A stretch of 64,000 nt of DNA from assembly GCA_016801885.1 (NCBI GenBank), contig CM028889.1, forward strand, positions 27,658,001 to 27,722,000, in the 5' to 3' direction. This document shows, one piece after another, positions 25,801-35,725 of the stretch (the first letter of the stretch is position 1; each line of letters opens with the position of its first letter). The notes beneath the pieces were generated by a model, which was given only the letters and a program-made list of their open reading frames with translations, was not told the origin of the DNA and ran no database searches. The stretch is from Toxotes chatareus (taxonomy: Eukaryota > Chordata > Actinopteri > Toxotidae). Position numbers and translations under genes: made by a program.

Positions 25801-28163
25801 TCTTCAGATATCAACATGTAGATGTGACGGCTGTGGGTGTCTGTAGATTTGGCGCGTGGAAAGAGGTGATAAAGCTCCTGTGGACCCATCCACATACGGA
25901 CAGTTCTTCGGAGGTGACTGTTACCTGGTGCTGTACTCCTACAATGAAGGAAGCAGAACGAAGCATATCATCTACACCTGGTGGGTGCAGCCTTTTTCAG
26001 TGGGGTTGGATTTATTTCTCAAGCGAATCCTGAGCAACAATGTGCTGCTGGGCCTCAGCTGACAGGCCTGTCATTTTGTGATCAAGTTTTTATTTGGGTT
26101 TTACACCATTCACCCAGGACAGAAACTTAGACAGTTATCTGACATATGATTGCAAGAAAAGAGGAAAATGTAATGAAGTGAGAGTAAAAAGATTGATGGA
26201 AAGAGAGTGAAAGAAAGAGAGAGGGAAAATGTAATTCATCAACCCATTTGTCTCTCACAGCTCTCCTGCCACTTTATACTTCACAGAAACTGGACACTTA
26301 CATTTATATATGATTTAACTAAAACTACAGGACTGTGAAAGGTTATCCAAAGGTTTCTGTTTTACAAAAACTATTTTCTGAGCTGTGGTCAAGCAAGAAA
26401 AAAAGAATGATGTCTGTACAGATTAAAGTCTGTGCCTAAGTGGGAGGCTACACGTAGGCACAGTAGAGTAAAATACTAACATGTTCACAGTGACATTTTA
26501 ACATCCTGATATTCAGAATGCAGAATGTTTGCACCAATTTTTCTTGAAGCTTGAATGATTCTGTCTTTAGGCAAGGACAGAAGTGCACCAAAGATGAACT
26601 GGCTGCTTCAGCCTTTCTCACCGTCAACCTGGATGACTCCATGGGTGGAGCAGCTACACAGGTAAGACATTTACTGTGAGATTCTGAGTTTATGACTCTC
26701 ATATCTGTAGCCTCACATTCATCAGGCAGACACGAGAGTGCTATGAATCTTCTTATCTAACTCTCAGCACGACAGCAAATAAGCAATGAGCCTTTAATGG
26801 CTTACTCCTGCCATTCAGGCGTAACTGCTATCACCCCTGTCTTCATCAAACACCGGGCTGAGCAGCTGCTGTGTGTCTGCAGGTCCGTGTCACTCAGGGC
26901 CAGGAACCCCCTCATCTCGTGAGCCTGTTTAAGCACAAGCCTTTGGTCGTCCACCTGGGTGGAACGTCCCGCAAAGAGAGCAACCAGAGCAAACCCACCA
27001 CGCGACTCTTCCATATCCGCCAGAGCTCCACCAAAGCCACACGGGCTGTCGAGGTCAGTGCTGTTTGTTCTGCTGACTGCGCATGAACCGACATTTAATA
27101 ATGAACAATTCAAATCATTTAGCTGTTCTTGTTTTGGTGTCTCACTGACCCAGGTGGAGCCCACGGCCTCCTCTCTGAACACTAATGACGTGTTTGTGCT
27201 GAAGTCACCCAACTCCCTGATCCTGTGGATGGGAAAGGGAGCAACTCCTGAGGAGAAGGCAGCAGCTAAGTATGTCGCCAGCCTGCTTGGAGGATCTGCC
27301 ACTGAGGTGGAGGAGACCAAGGAGCCATGTGAGTGCTGAGATTAAAGCTTTGATCTCTGGAGACATCTGTGTACAAGAGTTGCTTTGGAAAACTGTCATT
27401 TTCTCCTTGTCGCCAGCTGAATTCTGGGCAGCACTGGGTGGGAAGAAGGACTACCAGACCTCCAAGACCCTGCAGAGTACAGTCAGGGCTCCTCGACTGT
27501 TTGGCTGTTCAAACAAGACTGGCAGGCTGATAGTGAGTATTTAATTTTTCTTAATGTTCATTAAGGATGAAACATGATATGTGCGATCATGTTTTTGAAC
27601 TTTAGTAATTCTTCTTTTCACATAGTCACTGTGTAAATGTGTGCTGATCAACTTCTAGGCAGAGGAGGTGCCAGGTGAGTTCACGCAGCTGGATCTGGCA
27701 GTCGATGATGTCATGATTCTGGACACCTGGGATCAGGTATGGTGCCTTCACTTTTAATAAAATGCTTCAGTCTCAGTTCTTGTAGATCTCATTTTTATTG
27801 CTAACTTATCCCTAAATGCCGTCGGGTTATTTCTCCCTCCAGATCTTCATTTGGGTTGGAAAGGAAGCCAACGAGGCAGAGAAAACTGGATCGCTCAAGA
27901 TTGGTAAGATAAACAGAGCTATCAGAGATGTAGAGAAAGTTCACAAGAGCCAACGTGCACAAATATATCTTTCAAATATATTTTCCTTTTCAGCCCAAGA
28001 TTATTTGAATTCTGACCCCTCCGGCCGTCGCGGTATCCCCATCAGCAACATTAAACAGGGCGAGGAGCCATTGTCCTTCACGGGCTGGTTCCATGCCTGG
28101 GACCCCAAGATGTGGGACAAAGATATTCTGCAGCGAATGCATGAGCGCATCAAAAAGCATTAG
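22818..28163 (+). CDS. scinla: Scinderin/gelsolin-like actin-severing protein, complete (teleost C/L-gelsolin type)
   Basis: Calcium-dependent cytoplasmic actin filament severing and capping protein with six gelsolin-like domains. Sixteen coding exons: 22818-22998, 23097-23251, 24273-24434, 24531-24680, 24805-24894, 25007-25139, 25339-25427, 25538-25753, 25847-25980, 26571-26661, 26883-27053, 27154-27328, 27417-27532, 27659-27736, 27843-27903, 27994-28163. All are in frame, total 723 aa, against about 715 for human scinderin. There is no signal peptide (start MAYHKEFETAGKKPGLQVWR), so it is not plasma gelsolin. The two phosphoinositide-binding basic motifs are KSGIKYKK (106-113) and KGRRMIR (137-143). 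The G4 start IWRVERGDKAPVD and the G6 segment TGWFHAWDPKMW are clear. The paralogue assignment (scinla versus scinlb or scin) is inferred from resemblance to corneal C/L-gelsolin and is not certain. Confidence 0.93.
23708..24171. mobile_element. Degenerate teleost inverted-repeat element in scinderin-like intron
   Basis: The left end TTAAAGGAACAGTT and the right end AACTGATCCTTTAA are inverted copies with one mismatch. The interior carries GAGTTAGATGATAAGAT, GACAGGAAACAGG and AAGCTAAGCTAAGCCCC, landmarks of a common fish non-autonomous element. It accounts for half of the 1 kb intron between coding exons 2 and 3. An A run lies at 23856-23871. Confidence 0.65.
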
Positions 28164-28291
28164 CAGAAAAACACAAAGCAGTAACTTCTGCAAAACAAGA
28201 TGGAAGCCTTCCTGAAACGTGTAACATGGGGTGAGCTTGGCATTTCAAAATCCTTTGTGGGTGCGGGGCAGCATGGAGACACATTAAGCAT

Positions 28292-28297
28292 TAAAGA
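28292..28297 (+). terminator. Candidate polyadenylation signal of the scinderin-like gene
   Basis: ATTAAA variant hexamer about 130 bases after the stop. No canonical AATAAA occurs before the retroelement-like repeat. Confidence 0.35.
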
Positions 28298-28635
28298 TTT
28301 CACATTCCATTTTGCAACACAGATGTCGTTAGCATCTCAGAGACAACACTCTGAAATAACATTCACACTGTGGTATTAAGAACACAGACAGACTCTTATG
28401 ATTCCACACACACACACAATCTAAAATATACTGAATCAAAGCTTTGCTGGAAAAGTTTCTGGGATTTTCTTCGCCGCTTGTTTCCAATTTTACACATTCA
28501 CTAAAACAAGAAATTGTTTACAGTGTAGTGAAAAATCATTATGCACTATGTTTCCCAAGTTCAGTATGCCTTTATATATACTTTTCATATGAGGTACTGG
28601 AATTTTAATCAACATAAATTTCTAATGTATCTTGT

Positions 28636-29068
28636 CTAGTTTTACTTCCTGTCTTTGTCTTGTTTCCTGCCGTTATAATTGTTTCCCTGCCCTAATTGTT
28701 TCCACCTGTGTCCCCTTACCTGTTGTGTGTATATATAGTCTGCGTCTCCCCATCTCCCGTGCCAGTTCGTCTTGTCCTGTGTCAAATGAACCAGCGCTTA
28801 TTTTGTGTTATTCATCTCCATGTCAGGTTGTTTGTGTTCTTTTGTACTTTGATCATTCTTATTATTGCCTTGCCTTTGATTTGAGTTTGTTGTTTTTTCC
28901 TCGACTGAGTGATTTTGTGTTCTTCTTTGATAATTTGTTTCCTTGCCTTTTTACTCTATCGGGTGATTATCATTTGTTACTTTGTGAAATAAAGACGTTA
29001 TTTTTGATCTACCCGGTTGAGTTGTGCTTTTGGGTTCAACCCTGTTCAGTTGTGACAATAAACTTGTT
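28636..29068 (+). mobile_element. Solo LTR or retroelement 3' end between the scinderin-like and rdh8-type genes
   Basis: T- and CT-rich segment with landmarks CTTCCTGTCTTTGTCTTG, CCCTAATTGTTTCCACCTGT, TCCTCGACTGAGTGATTTTG and TTTTACTCTATCGG. It then has AATAAAGACG (a polyadenylation signal) and ends near TTGTGACA. This matches a frequent fish repeat with LTR-like structure that I recognise from memory. Open frames across it come from base composition, not from a gene. Confidence 0.55.
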
Positions 29069-29173
29069 ATGATTAGCCTAAATCCTCACTATGCATCAGC
29101 ACCAGCAGCAGGCTGTGGTTGATGGTAATCTCCAGGCCACGTGCACAAGGCTTCTGCTGAGTTGCAGACCTGT

Positions 29174-29196
29174 GGATTAAGGAGTGGGCTTTAAAA
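29174..29196 (+). promoter_or_regulatory. Candidate rdh8-type promoter: OTX/CRX core plus TATA-like box
   Basis: GGATTA at 29174-29179 is the core recognised by OTX/CRX homeoproteins. TTTAAAA at 29190-29196 is TATA-like, about 88 bases before the ATG. The pair is positioned as a compact photoreceptor-type promoter would be. A six-base core is weak evidence alone. Confidence 0.4.
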
Positions 29197-29283
29197 GTGT
29201 CTCCACTCATCTGTTAGTGCCCCTCTTTTGTCCTCTTTCATTCTCTGCTGCTGGAGCTGCAAGACAAACACTAACCACGCACA

Positions 29284-31940
29284 ATGAACCAGAAGGTGGT
29301 ACTCATCACAGGCTGCTCCTCTGGGATTGGCCTTTCCTTGGCTGTCCGCATCGCGAAAGATGAGAAGAAGAGGTTCATGGGTAAATTAGCCACATTTTTT
29401 AAAAACCAAAGACAGTCAGATTATGGTGTCTGTACTGCACATGAATCACAGTGTGATTGTGAGGAATATTTAAAATGAGAAAATTGTAATTTTATTGGCG
29501 TAGAAACTATAGAAAATGATTAGGGGGTGGGAGGGGGTCACAGCTGGGAGGGTATGTAGGTTTTTATTGAAGTAATTTGCTTTTGAGTCTGTAGGAGAGT
29601 AATCATTCAAATGTAAGTGCAGTTATTTTGTAAATATGAGAACGTCTGCACAGCAAACTCTTCGTGTTGCAAGAAACTAATTTCCATCATAAATAAGTAA
29701 AAACTATCCAAGGGAAGAATGAATGATGAAAGAAAACATTTTAGACTTAAACTTGTTTTAATTGTCAATCAACAGACACTCCATCAGTGTATATATTATT
29801 TGCTCAGCAGTGCAGAATTTTTTGGTTTTGTGTGCAAAGTTTTGAGATTTTCATCTCTCAAACTTGAGCTGGAATCAAATCAGTAGTGAAGTCAACAATG
29901 TCCTGGTTACTCTGGATGATCCACACACCCTGCTGTCAAAATGTTAAATGGAACTTCCTTCTATGAGAGAAAAAGTCTCAAGGTCTGTGTGACTTTGTTT
30001 CTAGAAAAAAAAAACATTTGGTTGAATTTAACAGCTGTAATTTTTCAATGCTTTTAACATGATAAACAAAATTCTATTACGTCCTTGTGACAGCAGACAT
30101 ACCATTAAGGGTAAGCTGGAACATTATGTCATAAATATGTGATGGTAAGTGCACCGGCCTTTTAACGATGAGTGTCTGATTGAGTGAATGAGTGTCTGAT
30201 GTCTTTTGATAGACTTTCAATCGTTGCTTCACCTTAAATGTCTTTGTCATAGTCTACGCCACCATGAGGAACCTGAGTAAGGGCGAGGCACTGGTTGAGG
30301 CAGCAGGTCGGACTCTGGGCAGGACTTTGGAGATCAAACAGCTGGACGTATGTGATGAGAGCTCCATTAAAGCCTGTGTGGACAGCCTGCCTGACCGTAG
30401 AGTGGACATCCTCAGTACGTCCACATCATTTGATTCAGTGTGATCAGAAAAACTACGAGCTCTGCAGCTGCAGTCTTTCATGAGTGTTGTTTTTGTATCT
30501 GTGCATATTTTCCACTGCATAGCAATTGTGCTGTACATACCTCAGTGATAGTTCTTGCCATGCTTTTCCTCTCACAGTAAGTAATGCTGGGATGGGTCTG
30601 ATTGGACCCATGGAGTGCCAATCAATTGATGAGATGAAGACTGTCATGGATACCAACTTCTTTGGGCTCGTGCGATTGCTGAAGGAAATCCTCCCTGACA
30701 TGAAGAGGAGGAAAAAAGGCCATATTGTGGTCATTAGCAGTGTCATGGGGATTCAGGGTGAGGACGGGTCCACCTGTTCGTCATGAGAGCACCTGTCTAT
30801 GGTGGCAAAGCAGTGTCTTAACTGTGTCTTTCTCTGTTGTAGGAATTTTATTCAATGACGTCTATGCAGCTTCCAAGTTTGCTGTGGAAGGCTTCTGTGA
30901 AAGCTTAGCGGTGCAAGCCCTGAGATTTCAACTCAAGTAAGAAATAGATTATTTTATGCTGCTTCGACACAACACAAAGACAAGCGCAGTTTTCCGTTTT
31001 TTATTTTGCACTGGTTGAATCAGTAAGGGAAGTTTGATTCCCCGTCAGAGCTAACATGAAAATACCTGCAAACCAGCACACACCTGTGTCTGAAAGATCA
31101 TGGCACTCATTGCACAATCGGACCAACTACCACCTACTCTCTCACCAATGAGGGGAAAATATGCCATGTCAAACCACAGCACATGCTGGTTTAGGGCAAG
31201 TCCTAACACAGAATCACGCAGTTACCAAACGTTAAAGGGAAGGGCATGCGGGGAGGCTTTGGAAGCAGAGGAATTGGGGCATGTACTTTGCACAAAATGT
31301 TCCATTAGAGTACATTAAAAAATAACTGTTAGCTCTGCAGCATTCAGTCACCTTTTAACTAGTGGCAATGACCATATGATGGTGGTTGTGCTGTACTCCT
31401 CCTCTTTTCTTTCCTCAGCATCAGCCTGATAGAACCAGGTCCAGTGATAACAGAGTTTGAGCGCAAGGTCTATGAGGAGGGCTTGAAGACTGATCTCAGC
31501 AAGGCTGACAAACTGACTGCTGATATGTTCACAAACATCTACTTGAAGAACTACAAACAAATCTTTGAAAGTCTTGGTCAGACTGCAGACGATGTGGCAG
31601 AGGTATGGTACTGTTCATCTATAAGATTCTGTCACAAACGCTGAGATAAATTAGTGAACATTTTCTGTACCTATGGTTTATGTTTGCTGTGTTTTTCTCT
31701 CAGCACACTTTCAAGATCATCACAATGGAGAATCCACCTTTTCGTCATCAGACAAACACTCTTTACACCCCGATGACCACACTGAAATATGCTGACCCCA
31801 ATGGCGACCTCCCGATTGACACATTTTATAAAATGGTGTTTGAACACGACAAGGTCTTCAATGCCAGCCTGAACTTCCTCAAACTTCTGCGCTGGAGAAG
31901 CCGAAAAAGTTTTACTTTGGAAAAGGACAACAGCAACTAA
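29284..31940 (+). CDS. Retinol dehydrogenase 8-type short-chain dehydrogenase, complete
   Basis: NADP-dependent SDR of the RDH8 (photoreceptor retinol dehydrogenase) group, which reduces all-trans-retinal in the visual cycle. Six exons: 29284-29380, 30253-30414, 30578-30757, 30843-30936, 31419-31602, 31704-31940; all in frame, 317 aa (the family is about 310-330). It has the cofactor motif TGCSSGIG (9-16) and the structural NAG (89-91, SNAGMG). The catalytic residues are Ser141, Tyr154 and Lys158 (YAASK), with EPGPVITEFE after them. DTNFFGLVRL and GHIVVISSVMG closely match human RDH8. Fish have several RDH8 paralogues and related 17-beta-HSD1-like enzymes, so the exact orthologue and substrate are not settled. 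Confidence 0.92.
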
Positions 31941-32054
31941 CAGAGAGTCTTTGTTATTCTTGTGAGTCACATTCATCCATGTGTGGTTTCCTGTCATTTT
32001 CCTTTTATTTTTAGCTGTAACTCTTCAATCTAACAAAAAATGTGAATGTGAAGC

Positions 32055-32060
32055 AATAAA
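32055..32060 (+). terminator. Polyadenylation signal of the rdh8-type gene
   Basis: AATAAA about 115 bases after the stop codon. Confidence 0.7.
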
Positions 32061-33347
32061 TACTGGTGAGCATGCAGTCCCTTTTCACACGTGTCTGTAA
32101 GCTCCTGCTGCAGGTTTTAAACCACACCCTTGTAACATTCGACTAACTACTATAACTGTCTTAACTCGTTAAGCCTCCAAGCCCCACAATATGTAAGTGG
32201 TAAGCAAAAAAATGAAGGGCAACGACAAAGTCAGTGTTTCAGGTGAAGCATTCAGATGTGCTGAGGACATACTTATCATCATATCACTGTTTTTAAAGAC
32301 ACTTTAAACATTTAAAGCCAGTTTGTAAAGATAGTTATGAGCATGTCAAGCAGTTATCTAGTGCCATATTGTGTTGTGATCATGGTTTTGACACTGGATT
32401 ATGGGATATTCACATACATCTAATCTGGGATTCAGCTGTTAGTCAGCTCTGAGCCTCATGTCCCATGCACAATTACAGAGGAAACCTTTTACTCAAAATA
32501 AATTAAAACAATCTCAGCTTTTAATGTGTTGGCAGGGAATAGAATACAGTTAAATATAATTTAATGGAATAGAAATTTGTAATTCTCTAAGTTAACAGTA
32601 GATGGCGGTAAACGCTAGCTGCCCCACTTCAAACACCCCTCGGTGACGCACCGTATCCGGCCTTGTGTTTGACGCTGTATCCGGACAAATTTAAGCAAAT
32701 TTTGCCCAGAATACAAAATTATAAATGAATTGCCAGATGCTTTAAGGTTGATTGAGATGGCTGGTGCATTTTGTCGATGCAAGGAGGAGTAACTTGCAGT
32801 GTTGTACCGACTTTATTCTACTCGTGCTCTCTGCTTAGCCAACTATTTAGCTACATATGGCAGGGGCAGTTCATTGTTAGCCTAGCTTTAGCCATGCTCT
32901 CACACTCCGCTTTCACTTGTCTTCTGGGTTGCGGCTTACTTGCGACAGGGACCACAGCTACTAGCTAGCGTGGTAGCTAGCTAGCTAAGCATTTTCTCCA
33001 GTATTGACGTTTTTGTGTCTTTTTATTTGTGCTTCAACGTTTCTTTGACCTCTGATTTTCTGTCACATTCCGTGTAACAGCAGCGCTCCGCAGAAACTGG
33101 TCTTCGTCCGTTTTGACACTTAAAATTAGCTATTAGCTTAGTTGGCAAGCTAGCCAGCCGGCTAACTTTGAGGAAACGTATATTTGCTTCATGACATTAA
33201 AGTCGGTGTTGACGTTGTCTTGACCCGGACAGTACACGTTAACTCCGCTAACCGAGGAAGGCCTGTCGGCGTCTGTTCATATTTTTCACCGCTCAGTCAA
33301 GAAGCGGCGTTTTCATTTATCTGGTTTGTGGTCATTTCCCTGCGACG
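32061..33347 (+). promoter_or_regulatory. Intergenic region and dr1 promoter / 5' UTR
   Basis: Between the rdh8-type polyadenylation signal and the dr1 start. The left part shows nothing notable. From about 32.6 kb it becomes CpG-richer (GGTGACGCACCGTATCCGG), with an AGATGGCGG motif of YY1 type at about 32601. From 33.1 kb to the ATG it looks like a TATA-less 5' region. CTAGCTAG-rich imperfect repeats lie at 32961-32987. The start site is not defined. Confidence 0.4.
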
Positions 33348-34428
33348 ATGGCTTCCTCCTCTGGAAACGACGACGACCTCACGATCCCCAGGGCAGCTAT
33401 CAACAAGATGATAAAAGAAACTCTCCCCAACGTACGAGTGGCAAACGACGCCAGGGAGCTTGTGGTCAACTGTTGCACTGAGTTCATACACCTCATATCC
33501 TCAGAAGCCAATGAAATATGCAACAAGTCCGACAAGAAGACCATTTCTCCCGAGCATGTCATCAATGGTGAGTCCCGCTCCACGTCTCTGCTCTGCAGTT
33601 AATGCACTGAGCAGTACAGGAGGGGGGTGTGTCGCTCTCCCAGCCAACAGGTTGAAACCACAAAGAGTAATTATTTCACTTTCATCTCTTGCTTTCACCC
33701 CACAGCCCTCGAGAGTCTTGGTTTTGCATCATACATCACCGAGGTGAAAGACGTCCTGCAGGAGTGTAAAACTGTAGCTCTGAAAAGGAGGAAGGCCAGC
33801 TCTCGCCTGGAGAACCTGGGCATCCCGGAGGAAGAGCTGCTCAGACAGCAACAGGAACTGTTTGCCAAGGTATGATCTGAAAGTGCTGTGCACCAACAAA
33901 GCTGCACTCCTGCAAGTTGTGGATGAGAATCATCCTGATATTACTGTGCATCTGATGTTGAATGGGGGCTGGAAGTCACTGGATGGTTCAATGCAATGTG
34001 ATTTTCTTCAGTGTGAGTTATAAGACTGCAGTCTTTGTGTCTGAATAGAACAGTGACATAAAACTGGTGATGATGATGATGATTGTTTTTGTTGAACACT
34101 AATCTCTTAGCATGTCCTCTATGATATGCAACCCATGCCTCAGTAATGTATGACATAAAACCTTACTGTTATCAGACATCAGGTCTTACTGTTATGGTCC
34201 TTTATAATTGCCTAATAAGCTCTTCATCTGACTTTCTTTGTCGTATGTCTGTGTTGTGGTTTGGCGGTGAACCTGTAGGCGCGGCAGCAGCAGGCAGAGC
34301 TCGCCCAGCAGGAGTGGCTGCAGATGCAGCAGGCCGCCCAACAGGCACAGATGGCGGCAGCAGCATCTGCCAGCGCCGCCCAGCAGGCCGGTTCCTCTCA
34401 GGATGAAGATGAAGAGGATGACATGTGA
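33348..34428 (+). CDS. dr1: Down-regulator of transcription 1 (NC2-beta), complete
   Basis: Nuclear histone-fold protein that pairs with DRAP1 (NC2-alpha), binds TBP on DNA and blocks TFIIA/TFIIB entry. It is also a subunit of the ATAC acetyltransferase complex. Three exons: 33348-33567, 33706-33869, 34279-34428; 177 aa, against 176 in human. The histone fold is near residues 11-78 (DDDLTIPRAAINKMIKETLP, then NKSDKKTISPEHVINALESL). The TBP-contacting helical region ECKTVALKRRKASSRLENLG follows, then a Gln/Ala-rich stretch (WLQMQQAAQQAQMAAAASAS) and an acidic tail DEDEEDDM. Near identity to the mammalian protein makes the call secure. It lies head to tail with wls, 235 bases after the dr1 polyadenylation signal. 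Confidence 0.98.
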
Positions 34429-35484
34429 TCCCAGGACGCCGTTCAACTTGTCCGAATCCCTTCGTGGGACAGTGTCAGCACACAAACCTCCCAGTAATCT
34501 CGTTGGAAGAGACATGACACGTGTTTCACCTCCGGTATACATGAGTGAAACATGAGAAATGCACATTTGGAAAAGACAGTGAAGAGAATAATGAAGGGGG
34601 ATTTGAAGAAGCCACCCGTTCAGATATCAGTACCTGAAAATGATTTGGATTGAGAGACTGTTAATGAAGTTTTTCATTAGTCTCATCTTCCCTGTATTTT
34701 GTTCCAGTTGATTCTGTTTAATTATGTCTTGATATTATGTTGTAAGTAATTTGTAGAATTCTGGATGTGTTGTGGACACGCTGACGGCAGCCTTTGCCTG
34801 GGATATGTCAGTGAATTTTGGTGATAATGCAGCAAGTGTTTGCTCCTGCAGGTACTGCCCCAGATAGCCTCCTTTTGTTATCCATTGGACTGGATCACTT
34901 TGGTGGTTAAGGAGAACTGGTTTAGAATAATGTCACAGCTGCCAGTTCCTCCTTTCTTGTGGTTTGATGGTCATTTTTACAGAAAAGCTCTTCTTTACCC
35001 AGGTCTCGGTATATTTGTTCAGCAGATGATCGTTTGAGGGGTTCTGAATATTGGAATTGTTTTTTGTTAAGTAGAGAAATAAATTGACATTTTGCTTAAT
35101 TTTAGCTCAGTCAAATATTTTATATTGCATCTCTTGTACCTTGAACCACTCACAGTATTGCTTATCAGCTGCACCTTTCAGAAACAGAATATTTTTGTCT
35201 CATAGAACCAAAGACAGAGGACAGACTAACGGCCCAGACGTAGTGTTTTTTAAAGGTGTAGGTGCTACTGTGATTCTCACTGCTGACTCCAGGTCAGGGT
35301 AAACAATGTTAAGGATTATCAACCGATGACTTTGTAAGACGCTTTGATATCCAGGCTGAATTTGTTATTTCCCCTCTGCTCGGGTGCAGTATCAAACATT
35401 TGCATTGTGACTGTGGTCAGTCCTCAGTGTAAAGACAAGTAACCTAGTTGTGATACACATACTTCAAAGTTGTATTCTTTAAGC

Positions 35485-35490
35485 AATAAA
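35485..35490 (+). terminator. dr1 polyadenylation signal
   Basis: AATAAA at the end of a roughly 1 kb T-rich 3' UTR. An alternative AATAAA lies near 35079. Confidence 0.6.
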
Positions 35491-35725
35491 GGAATCATGT
35501 TTTATAGACAATTGTTCTGCATTTTTCTTTATTTTTTCTGAACCTAAACGTAGAGTGGTTACACCCACCATTCCTCCTGCACATGCTCTGTTTGACAGTG
35601 ATTTCTGATGTTTTCCTGTGCAGAGTCACGTCTGTGAGCAGGTAGACGAGCTGCAGTGAAGCACTTAGTCTCCTGGGACCGAGGGCAGTTTCCAGAGTCA
35701 CTTGGAGTCCAGTGATCTTTTCCAA

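Noticed and set aside
27272..27544. Alternative frames across scinderin-like exons
   Set aside because: Shadows of the true spliced frame; they run through introns without conserved residues.
28632..29072. 146-codon hydrophobic Cys/Ser/Leu-rich open frame
   Set aside because: Lies over the LTR-like CT-rich repeat; the frame is a by-product of its composition.
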